Origin: Chrysopilus asiliformis
Lineage: Eukaryota; Arthropoda; Insecta; Diptera; Rhagionidae
Assembly: GCA_964034945.1 (NCBI GenBank)
Contig: OZ035961.1
Span: forward strand, 14,399,243 to 14,463,242
Reading direction: 5' to 3'
Length of the DNA stretch: 64,000 nt
In this document: piece after piece, positions 1-12,044 of the stretch
How positions within the stretch are numbered: position 1 is the first letter of the stretch
How the letters are laid out: each line of letters opens with the position of its first letter
Translations under genes and position numbers: made by a program
The notes under the pieces: generated by a model
Databases searched by the model: none
Told to the model about the DNA's origin: nothing
What the model saw: only the letters and a program-made list of their open reading frames with translations

Positions 1-1189
1 ATTGAATGTGTATTTTTAGCTCTTGAACAAAAATGATAAATGTTATAATTTATGTTAACATTCAACCCTGATTTGTTATTTTTTCATAGTTTGTTATTCT
101 TCTATACAATATTTGTGATTCATATTTCAACTGTACAGAAATCAAATTACTATGGCAAACATGAAAACTGAAATGAATTAGAAGTGCACAGAATTGTTAT
201 TAATTGCTTTATTATTGATTTAACGTTTATAAATAAGCCTTAATGAGTAAAGCGATTAATGTATTTAACTACACGAATTTCTTTGTATTAATAGCAAACA
301 CACCCATGAATATTTCTCATACACCGTCGCGGTGAAAATCGCCATTGACCAATGAAAGTACTAACTTGATAATAAACATTAAAGATGTGATTACAGAAAA
401 ACAACATCACCGAAATTAAACACGACAATAAGGCGATTTATTAAACAGTTGAATATTATCGGGTTTTTTAAAAAAAAAAGAAAAAAAAAGAAAATTGATA
501 TTTTAAAATAATAAGGAATAGCAACAAATAATGACCGACCGGATGAATGTTGTTGTACAGATTAGCAATAAACACGAAAGTATTTAATTTAATTTTTGTT
601 GATAAGGCGAAGGGCATTAGGCTAAAGTCAGAAAGTGTTTGAGTTTTCACTGTCCCGTAAGAGTTAGCCTGACTTTCCTTATATTTTGGATTGTTGTTGG
701 TGAGAATTTTTCCTTTTTCCTTTCGTTAAATACCTATCAAATCATTAAAGGTAATTTGCGTAATTGTTCCGAAAATTTATTTCTGCTCGTGAGTAAGAAA
801 CATTAAATCGCACCATTAAATAGCCGCGTTGTAATTTTGGCTAATTTCATGCTATTAACACGGAAAGTTCGCTTCAAAATGCGGAAGGATACACGAATAT
901 CGAACTCAAAATGTATGTAATGGTTACTGGTATAAGTGCTCGGATACAACATAAGTGTGTGTGTATGCTATAAGCAACAATTTTACTATTGGCTGACATT
1001 GACAATAAACCAAAGCCCAAGAAGCATAAGCATTGCCTAATGATAACATCAAAGCAACATTGTTTTGACAGCTTTTGTAATGAGTCCCAAAAGGATCCTA
1101 TATATATATATACCGATACCCACACAAAACTGTTAACTGTTGAGCGTTTTCCTATTATTTAGCTAACACTATAGACTTTTGCGCCTACT
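1..1189. other. Unassigned AT-rich DNA
   Basis: No gene, repeat pair or transposon end recognised. Minus-strand frames at 468-650 and 874-1125 are low-complexity or unconserved in appearance. Confidence 0.5.
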
Positions 1190-1511
1190 TTAACCCTTTC
1201 ACTCGGCATTTATTTCTAATAGCAAAAAAAATATGTTGTTGCTTTTTTCAATAATAATATATAAAAATATATATTATTATTAAAAAAAAACAACAAATTT
1301 TTTTTTTTGCTTTTTTCAATAATAATATATAGCAACAAAATATATTTCAAAATTTAAAAAATTTAAATATCTTTTTAGAAGTCTCTTTTGGATTATGTAC
1401 TCATTTGTGTACATAAATTGTCAATAATTGTCCCTCTCCCTTCTAATTCTCTTAAAAATATGAGTTAAATATGATGTACACAATTGTGTACGCGCCGAGT
1501 GAAAGGGTTAA
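1190..1511. mobile_element. TTAA-site MITE (piggyBac-like), copy 1
   Basis: Perfect inverted repeats TTAACCCTTTCACTCGGC and its complement mark both ends, counting the TTAA target duplication. Internally AT-rich, with two direct copies of TTGCTTTTTTCAATAATAAT and a palindrome GTACACAATTGTGTAC close to the right end. No transposase frame. TTAA duplication and CCC-beginning ends are the signature of piggyBac-type transposition; family assignment is inferred from the ends only. Confidence 0.85.
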
Positions 1512-2574
1512 TAACGTTTTCCTACCATTATTTTGTTAAACAGCAACAACAACCCGCCGCTCTCACCACAGAATTCCCAAACATAAAGAACATAAAAATC
1601 TATACATTGTCAATACAAGTACAGCAGGATGGCTGCCTTTTACATTGCACAAGTTTTTTTTATGAAACCATCGATTACTATTGGGACTCGGAGCATGTTC
1701 CACGTGTACATAAAGACATCCCTATGACACGAAGCTCTAGGATTATGCTTTGTTTAAGTTTTAATTATGCAAATTCTTTTTGGGTTATGTTTAAGTCGTT
1801 TATAACCAATCATGTTTATCCTCTCAAACTTTTGGGTTGGAACAACTTACACCAGTTTGACAGGTAAAAACTTTATAACTTACGGGTATGATGATTGAAA
1901 CAAATAATTTTATCCATTTGGGGATTGTAGCAGTCTTTTTTTGCCTCTAGGGAAAAGAAAAAAAAATACATTCGTAACACCAATATCATAGGCTTTCTAT
2001 CTGTATAATAGTAAAAGCGATTTCATACATATTGTTAAAGTCATGACATCAAACAAAAATTTTGACCTTTACAATAAATTCCGTCATTGTAGGATAAATA
2101 TTTTAGAATCGTTTTGATAAAGAAAACTCCACGTTTCAGTCTAAAATTTCTCCTTGAAATAAAAATTCGTAAAAGGAAAGTATTTTTCTGACTTTGACAG
2201 CAAGAACAAAATTTGAAAAGGTCATCATATTCTAGCAACATATAAAAGAGGTCTTTGTAGTACTATGAGTCCGTAGTGTTTATGAAGTTTAATGTTGGAG
2301 AATTTTTAAAATTCGCTTTTTTATGAGAATTTTAAAGATTGGCGATTAACCACGTTTGTAGGCTGGTCAAATTTTATCGAGACGGTATACATCAAGGTAT
2401 TCTATTTCTTATTTTAGACATAAGGAAGGTGAAAATGCGCCGTATTTGAAACTTTTGTTGTCGTATATCAATGCCGGTAAAAAAAACACTAAGCAAACGC
2501 TGAAGTGTCCGATTCTTGAGGCTGTCCTCCGCTCAACCCTCTGGCGTGGTAAAAATACAAACATTATGGTCTAG

Positions 2575-2742
2575 GGCCAATCGTCAAATATTCTTTATGA
2601 CAGACAAAACGTTTATTTAAAAAAATCCATTTGCCTAGGAGAGGGGAAAGGAGTGGTCTGATTGGATTTTGATGTATGGAGCGGTTATGTAAAATCATAT
2701 TCTAAACAGATTTTACCTTCATAAATTTTCAATACGATGATG
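2575..2742 (+). repeat. Family B fragment, left of family A copy 1
   Basis: GCCAATCGTCAAATATTC through TTGATGTATGGAGCGG to TTCTAAACAGATTTTACC aligns with 17850-18010. Together with the inverted piece at 3325-3445 it forms arms around family A copy 1. Confidence 0.75.
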
Positions 2743-3325
2743 AAACATAACAAAAGCTATAATTGCTAATCTGGCAATTATTGAAAACCCGTATGGTGAT
2801 ATTCGTATCATAATTTGAGCAGTTGTACCAAAATTCCACTTTGAAGTCAAACTTTCCAATTAGATTTTTTTAAAATTTATTCCAATCGGATTTTGATGTA
2901 TCGGAGTTTTATGTAGAATCATATCCTAAATAACTTTTGTTCTTAGACTTTTTTGATAAGATGCATCGTTTTTGAGATATTCGCAAAAAACGTTTTCGTT
3001 CGTATGGGGGGTACCCCCCCCTAATGGTCCATTTTTGCCCATTAACGAACTTAGCCTTGCATTTTACGAGAAACGGAACTGTGCAAAATTTCTAGTCTCT
3101 AGCTCAATCCGTGCGCCCGCAATCCGCGCCACAGACGGACAGACGGACAGACAGACGGACGGACAGACAGACGGACGGACGGACATGCTAAATTCAACTT
3201 TTTTCATCATTCTAAACACACTGGTGTAATTCATTTTTGTGTGTGATGACGGGATCTTGGCGTTACAAACGGTAAGGCAAAGTTAGTATACCCTTTGGTA
3301 TACATACCATACGGGTATAAAAATT
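2743..3325 (+). repeat. Dispersed repeat family A, copy 1
   Basis: A roughly 580-bp unit shared with 27338-27893 and 29961-30545. Landmarks in order: ATAACAAAAGCTATAATTGC, AATCGGATTTTGATGTATCG, GGGGGTACCCCCC, CCATTAACGAACTTAG, GCCCGCAATCCGCGCCACAG, a GACGGACA tract (3130-3186), TTGGCGTTACAAACGGTAAG, then a hairpin ending ACGGGTATAAAAA. A GGGTATAAAA end after a GACGGACA tract is reminiscent of fly Helitron/DINE-like repeats; that link is inferred. Here it sits between inverted pieces of family B. Confidence 0.85.
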
Positions 3326-3445
3326 TATAAAGGAGAAATCTGTTTAGAATGTGATTTTATATAACCGTTCCATACATCAAAACTCCTTTTCCCGTTTGCT
3401 ATACAAATGGATTTTTTTTAAATAAACTGGCCATTTTAGCTTTTC
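3325..3445 (-). repeat. Family B fragment, inverted, right of family A copy 1
   Basis: Reverse complement of the stretch at 2610-2730: AAATCTGTTTAGAATGTGAT, AACCGTTCCATACATCAAAA, and AAATGGATTTTTTTTAAATAAAC. Creates a composite inverted arrangement B-A-B'. Confidence 0.75.
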
Positions 3446-3533
3446 TTATGTTTTAAATTATTTTGCATCATTATTTATTTTAAGTTTTGGACAAGCTTTA
3501 AAAATTCAAAAAATAAATTTTATAACCTACTTA

Positions 3534-4199
3534 TGCCCGGTATTTCAGTGAAAGTTTAAACTCCGTTTAACAGGCGATAAAGTTTAAACTGCCGTTTAAC
3601 ACGAAATTGTGTTTTTCAATGACAGTTTATCTCTAACCAAAAGTTTAAACGGAGTTTAACTTAAACGGCCATGGATGAGGGTTTAAACTGCCGTTTTTTC
3701 AAAACTTTTTTGTCATTTGTAGATCCACGAAGAATAAAACACATAAAAATGGACTGCATAACTTTTTTTTGCTCTCCACAATTTCACTATATTTTTTTTA
3801 CATACTTGAAACACAATTACAACCGAAATAACAACCGAAATCACAACCGAAATAGCATCCGAAATAACAACCGAAATCACAACCAAAATAACAACCGAAA
3901 TAATAACCGAAATTAAAATTGTTTTATTTTTTATAGAATTTTATAATTAATGCGTAAACAAATATTACGAAAGTGATAACAAGACAAATACATCAATGAT
4001 TTTATGACTGAAAAATTTGACATTTCAATATATTTTACTTGTATAGTAGACTGCAAAATTGACAAAAAAGTTTAAACTTTAGTTTAATAAAACGTTCAAT
4101 TCCGTTTGCCTGAAAAACACCAGAAGTTTAAACTTTGGTTTAAACTTCATTGTGAGTTTAACTAAACTAAAGTTTAAACTTTCACTGAAAAACCGGGCA
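3534..4199. mobile_element. PIF/Harbinger-like MITE with TTA duplication
   Basis: Ends TGCCCGGTATTTCAGTGAAA and TTTCACTGAAAAACCGGGCA form inverted repeats of about 28 bp including AGTTTAAACT. TTA flanks both sides (3531-3533, 4200-4202), the 3-bp duplication typical of PIF/Harbinger transposition. The interior repeats GTTTAAAC-type palindromes many times and holds a 12-bp minisatellite. No transposase frame; mobilised in trans if at all. Confidence 0.85.
3820..3914. repeat. 12-bp minisatellite inside the Harbinger-like MITE
   Basis: About eight tandem copies of CAACCGAAATAA with single-base variants. It lies wholly within the element at 3534-4199 and creates an Asn/Arg-rich chance frame. Confidence 0.9.
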
Positions 4200-4202
4200 T
4201 TA

Positions 4203-7200
4203 TTGTCGGAGTATTTTTTATTATTTTGTTTTTATTTTCTTACATTTATGTTCAATTTAACTTTTTGTATTTATGGGATGAGTAAACAAAATTTTAAATA
4301 GTGGACATTTTGAACTACATATATCTATTGATTTATTATCTATCCAGTACCTAAAACCTCAACAAAATCCCATCACTAGTTCCGAGTGTAGCTGGACAGG
4401 GGGTATAAGGAGGGGAAGATCATGATTCTTTTGGGGTTATATGCCCTCTAAAGAGTCCTATATCCAATGGAGGAAACCCCTTAAAATCAGTTTGACTGAT
4501 TGACGAGATAGAGGGGGGTTAAAGGGGGAAAGAATTCATGCTGCGAACATGGCTAAAAACATCCACGCCATCCGAAGCACTGCAACGCAATGTGGTTCAC
4601 TGTTTTTCGTTGAAGAGTCTAAAAGTTACAGTGCAACATCCTTTTTAATAGCTACAACCGAACGTATGTACTCTTCTTTTTTGGGGAATTGCATAAAAAT
4701 AGCTAAAACAGCAAAATACGAAATTTTATGAAACTGTTAAAGATAATATCTGTACGTTTTGGGTATACAAAAAACAAATAAATCCACAAATTACCATAAC
4801 ACAGACATAATATGAGCTGAAATAAAAGTAAATCATTTATATTGAAATGAAATACTCTAAAGACTACCTCTTCACTAATAGCATATTTTTATTTTCCACT
4901 CGTTAACTATGTTTTCAATTTATAGTTGGAGTTGTAATTTTCCAGCAAGGGAACTTTTCGTTTTTCCTTGCGAATTCTTGAGTTCATCATTGCGGAATTC
5001 TGACGGATTTCAATTAATTAGAGACACTTGAATGGGATAAAAAATTATTTTTTCCTCCTACTTTATAATTCAAGTACCAGCGAAAATATTTAAGCCAAGT
5101 TGCAGTTTCAGCATTTTATAATTTGTTTAACTGTTTTTCAAGCAGTTAACAAATAATTTTTTCCCTCTAAAATGCCACAATTTCAAAAGGAATACTGCAA
5201 CGGATATAAACGAATATTAAGGCATTTTTTTTAATTAGCTTGTTTAATTGTGAGACAAAAAAATCTTTTCCATTATGATTGAATATTTCAACAAATCATG
5301 CGTAAAAATGTTTAAACAAAATGTAAATTGTTTTTCCTGGACTTGATATACGCTTCACGAAACTCATTTGGTTCGACTAAAATTTGCATGAAATTAAAAT
5401 TGTGTCAGGCTTGGTAAATGAAAAAAAAACTTCATAGAATTAAAATCCATGTAGTAATTATTCTAAAAGGATGCAAATTAAAAGCCAAACTTCTGTTATT
5501 TAAGAGCCAAAAGTCAGCCGCAAAAAACTCAACTTTTAGATGTAATAAATATGCACAAGTGACAGTTTCCCTGGTGTCATGGTTAGTAAACTTTTAATTA
5601 ATGTTCCGTGAAAATTTTCTTCCCTTTAATATACAAAAAAAAACTCTTTTTACAAGCCTTTTAGTAATAAATACAGTTTAACTATATGAGTATGTTTTAC
5701 CTTTGCTAGTTTTTATTGAATTATATGGCACCAGTTTAAATTCATTTGAAAAAAAAATAAATATTATGCCAAAAAGATTTACTATAGAATGAGGAAAAGC
5801 AAATCTTTCTCAAAGAGCTTTTTTTCCAAAATGGTTTATGAACATTTCATAAAACCATCAAATGATCGTTTAATGAGGCTTTTTGTATGTATTGAAAAAT
5901 ATATTAGTGTTTTCAATTAAAAAAATCCACTCTGGAACCTTTTAAATTATGTTATTTTCCGGAAATAAAATTACTTTGGAAGAATGTCAACTATCATATG
6001 ATAGAAGCATGGAACAAATGGAATAGAAATAGAAAACGTATTAGAGGGTAAGATGAAAAGCCTAAGGACGTTGAAAAGACTTTCTTTGGGCGTTTTACGT
6101 CAAAAGACATCAATAAAAAAGTTCACATCAATCGGTCAAAAGGTGTTTCCATTATGGGCGGTTCACAAATAATGTCAACCTAATTTTAGACTTTTTGACA
6201 CCCCCCTTTCCCTCTCTACAAACTTTTTCGCGAGTAAAATTTTGCTCCATGGAAAAATTTGTCTAAAGACTTGATTTTTTTTTGGGTGTCAAGCACAAAT
6301 CTTTTTACCTTCCCTCCAAATATTAGAATTCAAAACTTTTCTTGGAATAACAAACAATGAAACGATGGAAGTTTTCAGGTTATAATTTTCTTCTTTGTCG
6401 AATAACACTTTCACATAAGAAAAGCCCATTAGGATGAATTGTAGGTTTTTTTTGTTAGAAATATATTTACAATTTACTACCAAAGTATTGAATTAATAGC
6501 CGTTATTCACTGGTTATTTTCAACAATTAGTGGTGGTTCGTTGATTTATTTCATATATTTTCGTTACCCCAGACGAATCAATGAAAAAATGTTTACGTCA
6601 TGTCAATTTTAGTTGTATAACAACAGAAGCACAAAGAATATTGAAACTCGATTTTATCCATAAAAAAATCCCATAATTTAACAAACTATCGCCGAAAAAT
6701 GCACACAATGATGATTTGTTATCCATATTATAGAATTTTGTGTTGCGATCATAGTTTTAATGTTGTTTAATATTAGAAGAAATCACACGATACGGAAAGG
6801 AATAAAAACTAAAATCATAACCCTGGCAAGACAATTTCAGATTTTCGTGCTTACCACAGCTGTGAACATTAAAGTATCTCATAAAAAATTAATAAAAAAA
6901 TCAAGGAGTGACTTTTATTGAAGAATATATCGAAAAGTTGTCTTTAATCCCTTAAGTATTAGCGACACATCTGTTGACTTTCACATCGCATCGGTTGCTG
7001 TTTCGACTTATAAAAACCAAAAAAAAAAGGGACGATACCGCTGCCATTTAAATCGATGCGTATACATTTTTATTCCAACTTTTTATTTCTTTTCTCTTTC
7101 TATCTGTTAAGTTTTTATTTCGATTTATGCTTGCTTCGATGGGCTGAAAAGGAGTATGATTTATGCTTTTTCCGCCTAGACATGCATTATCCTTATCATG

Positions 7201-8007
7201 CATAAAACATTATTCCAATCTCACGTGGCTCTTTTTCTTTCGGAATTAAAGTTTAAAGGAAGAATTCTTTATGCAATAATCTAAAATCAATAGCGATATT
7301 TTACATTTCTATAGTTTTATATGCAATTGAAATATCAGTAAGTTTTGAAATGAGGGAAAGTTTTTTTAGATATAAAAAGTGGAATGATTTTAAAATAATT
7401 TTCAATTTTATTCCAATTTAAAAAAATTTGAAAAAAATTAAAAAGAACGCTCGAATTAACTCGTGTGGTCGATTTTCATGGCTGGCATTTTATAATTTTT
7501 CTGCTGCTAATGTTTTACCTAAAATCCCTTATAAATAGCTAGGGAGGCCCTATTTTTTATGAATCCGAGACAAATTACCGGTGGGGTGGTGGGTTGAGGG
7601 CGAGGGGATGCAGGAAGTTTTTAATTATTCGGAATTGATCGTGAAAATTTTAAAAATCCGATCAGAAGGAAGAGATTTTGTTGAAATTTCTGTTTTTTGT
7701 TTGTAATTAAATCTGTGGCAAAAAAAACAGATCAGATGTAGCCAAAATTATTTTTCTGGAAATGGGTGAAAATCGGGTGTTTTATGACTTCAAAATACTA
7801 TAAAAATTGCGCCGCAGATAAAACTTTTAAAAATGAACTATTTTACTTTCTGCTTACTCTTCTTATAAATACAAAAAAATCGCACTTTGAATAAAAAAAA
7901 TTTTTAAACTAAGTCCTCCAAGAATTTTGTGACTAGAAAATTTTATTTTCAATTTTAGTTATGGGTCACCTCTGGCCGTTTTACGGTCCAACCTCTGACC
8001 GATTTGT
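4203..8007. other. Unassigned AT-rich DNA
   Basis: No supported gene. Contains one decayed fragment of the TTGTCCATAAA MITE family near 6150-6215 and a pyrimidine/purine-skewed block near 4390-4530. Confidence 0.5.
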
Positions 8008-8015
8008 GGCTTCGC

Positions 8016-8389
8016 CACAGAACTATATAACATAGAACAACTGTCACCATACAAAGCTCTGCTGAAAAATGGTCCCAAAAGTATTTCCCTCTTTATCGTA
8101 CTTGAACGCATCCACTGAACTGTTTAAGGTCGCGAAATTCAAATTTAGTTTGCCGCGAAATTCAAATTTCACAAGTTTCAGACTAACTTTAGGAGCAAAC
8201 AAATAACTTTAGGCGCCAACACCATTCCGAAAGTCTATTTTCCTTTGACAGCTCACGGTTTAAACGAGAGGACTATATTTAGTTTCATACGGTTATCTTG
8301 CTCTTACTTGAGCAATCGTTTTGATTCACTGAACTGTATTGAAATGGGACCATTTGAGACAGCAAATCGAGCGATCTAGTATATCTATG
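8016..8389 (+). mobile_element. hAT-like MITE, copy 1
   Basis: A 374-bp unit, CACAGAACTATATAACATAG to ATCTAGTATATCTATG, flanked by a perfect 8-bp duplication GGCTTCGC (8008-8015 and 8390-8397). A second copy at 22505-22874 has its own 8-bp duplication, which fixes the ends exactly. The ends are weak inverted repeats (CACAGAACTATA and CATAGATATACT). An 8-bp duplication and CA..AGAA-type ends suggest hAT, with P-element-like as an alternative. No coding frame of its own. Confidence 0.85.
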
Positions 8390-8930
8390 GGCTTCGCCTT
8401 CTTGGCTTTCGGCCTCAGAAACTACTCGGCTTCAGGCATCGCGCTAAACTACGTCAAAATCTCTTTCAAATTTCAAAATATAAATAGTATCCATTTTAGG
8501 TTAAGGGATCAATAAAAGAATTAAGCGGTTTAACGTCAAAAAACCAATTTATTACAACCAAATAACCAATTAATAAAATTGGCCACTCGATCTATATTTG
8601 TACCTGGCACAGGCGCTTTTTGAAGTTTCCAGAAAACGGAAAATTCTGATTTTTTAATTAGATTAATACAAACTATCTCTAAAAGTTTCATTTAATAATT
8701 CCAACGAATTTTCTTTATAAACTTTTTAACGGTACGGGATTTTGCCGGGGTTGAACGGAAAACCTTGGGTTAAACTAAAACTCTCTCTTCGATGCCAGTA
8801 AGCTACTCTGAAAATTTCCTGAAAGTTATTCCTGAATACACCAGAACTGAAATTTTTTTATACAAAATCAGCAGAATAAATTCAAATAATTACAACTCTT
8901 GCTAAGTACATTTATTCTGCAATAAATTCT

Positions 8931-9165
8931 GGGCACCAATCATGTATTCCGACGCGTCTCTGTCTTTCGACTTCGACGCAGTTTTTAACTCTTGACTTCG
9001 CCATATATGCAGCTTCAAATTTCTTGGAATGGTAGTTCAGAATCACGTTTCGATTCATAGTGACGATTCCACGAAATTTTAAGCTGCAGATATGGCGAAG
9101 TCAAGAGTTAAAAACTGCGTCGAAGTCGAAAGACAGAGACGCGTCGGAATACATGATTGCTGCCC
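8931..9165. repeat. Long inverted repeat, near-perfect arms of about 100 bp
   Basis: Left arm 8931-9033 and right arm 9063-9165 are reverse complements. Outer about 75 bp are almost perfect, including ATTCCGACGCGTCTCTGTCT and TTTTTAACTCTTGACTTCGC; inner 30 bp have a few mismatches. The loop is about 30 bp. The arms are GC-richer than surroundings. One plus-strand frame across the right arm reads KTASKSKDRDASEYMIAALD then KIRGEI and a stop, and a downstream frame gives FINFEKLEQKVLLKFAEEIK, both coding-like but unrecognised. It may be a duplicated inverted fragment of a decayed gene or transposon. Confidence 0.9.
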
Positions 9166-11873
9166 TGGATAAAATCCGCGGAGAAATTTAAGAAAACTTC
9201 GCAACAAGCGTAAACTGAGCGTTTCATTAATTTTGAAAAACTTGAACAAAAAGTATTGTTGAAATTTGCCGAAGAAATCAAAGATGCATCAAACAACCAC
9301 AAGACTTAAAAAAAAAATAAGACTTCGTCGATTTACTATGCAATTTCCGATAGTTGTTAAACTTATTTAAAGAAAATGTTTTTGTTACTTTTTTTTCTTT
9401 TCTTTTCGGAGCTCACTGTTCAACAAAATGCAGATTTTTGGATTTTGTTGAGTTTTTTTCTTCTTTGTAAGAATTTGAAATACTTAATCTTTGAATTGTT
9501 CAATGATCGTGTTAGATACATTTAAATGTATTAAAGTTTTACCCAAACACTTTAATGCCCTAATTGAAAAAAAGCGCAGTAAGTAATATTCATACATTCG
9601 ACGTAGGTAATTTAAAATATTGTAATGTTGATCGTAACCAACATAAAAGTCAGGTGTGTTTTCATGATGATTTCAGACATTTGACATGATAATGTCTTTT
9701 GCCCTCTTTATGATCAAATGTCTTGATGGCAATAAAAAACACTATTTATGAGTCTGGTATTCATAAAATAAATTAAAGAAAAAAAAATGGGTAACAATTC
9801 CATAGAGTAAAGAGATACACGTCTCTATTTGAGAAGAAATTCACCTCTTCTAGAAAAATATTACAGTAACTTAACATCAATAATAATGTTCGGTTGAAGG
9901 AAGGATATCAGTAGAAGTAATAAACCGTTTTCCGCTCTCTCAAGTACAAATTAACCTGAACGTTTAATAGTGACAAATCCCTTAAAATGTTTTCGGTAGG
10001 ATCCCTAATGGTGCCGTTTAAGATTATTACAATGGTTACATTTATGAACTTATCACCCAGGTTAATCGTTAAGAACGCTTAATGTACCGTCTACCGTTTC
10101 ATACCATTTCAACCCTCAACATACTTGTGGTTATCCTGCGAACAAATTTATTCACACACAAACCATTCCGAAATGTACACAAAACAGGACAAGACAGGAC
10201 AATATAGTGAAGATATAAATATGATAGAAATAGAGGTCGGCCACCGCATCGCCGATATTACTCCTAGACGACACTATAGTCCTGTATAAAGATCAAAAAA
10301 ATTAGGATTCTACCGAAACTTATCCTTATACAATATCCTTATACAAGTATCCAGAAGTATTACAATTTTAGAATAAGGAAGATTAAAGCCAAGTGAATGA
10401 AGCGTCGTTGTATAGCTATGAAATATTTTAAGGTGGATGAATGGATGCCTAACCTACCCTATAATGGGCACCTACTTCTAGCCAAAAGGTGACACAATTT
10501 TAAATATCCCGTAAAAGTGCTGTGGTTTGACCCATTTAAAGTTATGTAACCAGGGCGAATGAATAAAATCTGACAAAACACGTACAGGGCTGACTTTAAA
10601 GCGTGCCGAAGACAACATTCTCTCGTGTTTTGTTATTGTTTTTGTCCCTGATGTGCCACCACCTCCAAAAGAAGTTCATATCCTTGGATCGTATTCCTTA
10701 TTCATTTCGGAAGAATGTCTGGGAATATATATGCGAATTCATCCCCATCACAATACCACAGGACAAATCTTACCCATCGGCTGCTTTACCGTGCGCAATC
10801 TCCAGGATCACACAACGAGTCTCATAACCCATTCGTATGGGGAATATTTGCTAGATATTTGCTGAATACGATATCATTTCTCCAGCCAACAAAATACCGA
10901 CCAACGTCCTTAGAAGTTGATTCAATTCCCTTCGATAGGTTTCTGTGGTATGGAGTCAATTTGAAATAAAACTTTTAATCTGAATCTACAATTTAGTTTG
11001 TCATTACCTCTCATCGGGTTAACTACGAAAAAAAATCCCGAAAGGGATCAAAAGAACTGCGGATTCCAAGGAGTTTGATAACTTTTGTAAGAAATGATGC
11101 CTGATTCTCATCCCTTCATAAGAAGCTTAAATAATTGCGAAACATTTACAGAAGGTCGATGGAACTTTAAGCTTTAAAGGGACATAAGGCACACTAAAGT
11201 TTTGGGGTTTCATTTTTGTCTTTAGGCAAGAGAAAACAATTTTTTTTCTTAATACTTTTGCGGCTTTTAGAAATAAAAAGTTAAATTGCTTGAATTTTAT
11301 AACAACTTTTTGCCAAATTAAAATTACTTTTTGTTTAGCAAGAGAGAACTTATTTAAAATACAAGCTTTTATGTTAAAAACTCCAGTTGAAAAAGGATTT
11401 TTTCATAAAACAAATACCACGAGTTTCATTCCAAATTCTGTACGAATACATTTTTTATCCGGAAAACATTTTTTTAAGAAATTTTTTTTGTAAAGTTTCC
11501 TTCTCTATGGAGATGTTTTGTTTCTCTTATTGTAAATAAATCTTTTGTGGTTTTCCTGAATTATAATTTGATTAAAAGCGCGGTGCTTTTTTTAATTATT
11601 GACTTATGAGTCTTTCTCTTAAAAGATTTTTATCAATGTTAATCACTATGAAAATCTTAAGTGTTATAAACCATGAAATATTACCGCCATTTTTTTTTCT
11701 AGCAACATCTATCAGTTTTACGTGCATTGCCAAACATTAATGCGATTTCAACATTTGTAAGGTGTTGACAAAACATATGCCGTGGCCATTAGTTCACTTT
11801 CATCGCTATTTTAACATGCTAAAATAATGATTTTTTTATGGAGAGTATTATTTATAAGAAAAATGAAGTAATG
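9166..11873. other. Unassigned DNA with a GC-richer block at 10600-10970
   Basis: Three overlapping plus-strand frames (70-84 codons) cover 10603-10969, but they disagree in phase, none shows a recognisable domain, and no splice sites were fixed. The block could be a decayed exon or a transposon piece. Confidence 0.4.
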
Positions 11874-12044
11874 AACATTTGTAAGGTATCGCCACCAATC
11901 AACAGCAGAGGCGATGTTTGTGTTCTCAAACACGGTGTTTTTCCCAAACAGTGACCAAAATAATAAACATTTGTAAGGTATCGCCACCAATCAACAGCAG
12001 AGGCGATGTTTGTGTTCTCAAACAGGGTGGTTTTCCCAAACAGT
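11874..12044 (+). repeat. Tandem duplication, 92-bp period
   Basis: Two nearly identical units, 11874-11952 and 11966-12044, each running from AACATTTGTAAGGTATCGCC to CCCAAACAGT, separated by a short spacer. Each unit carries ATCGCC...GGCGAT able to form a small hairpin. A third, partial start ACATTTGTAAGGTGTTG occurs at about 11750. No coding frame recognised. Confidence 0.92.

Noticed and set aside
3820..3914. Regularly spaced repeats considered as a CRISPR-like array
   Set aside because: The 12-bp units are directly adjacent with no spacers and lie inside a MITE in eukaryotic DNA.
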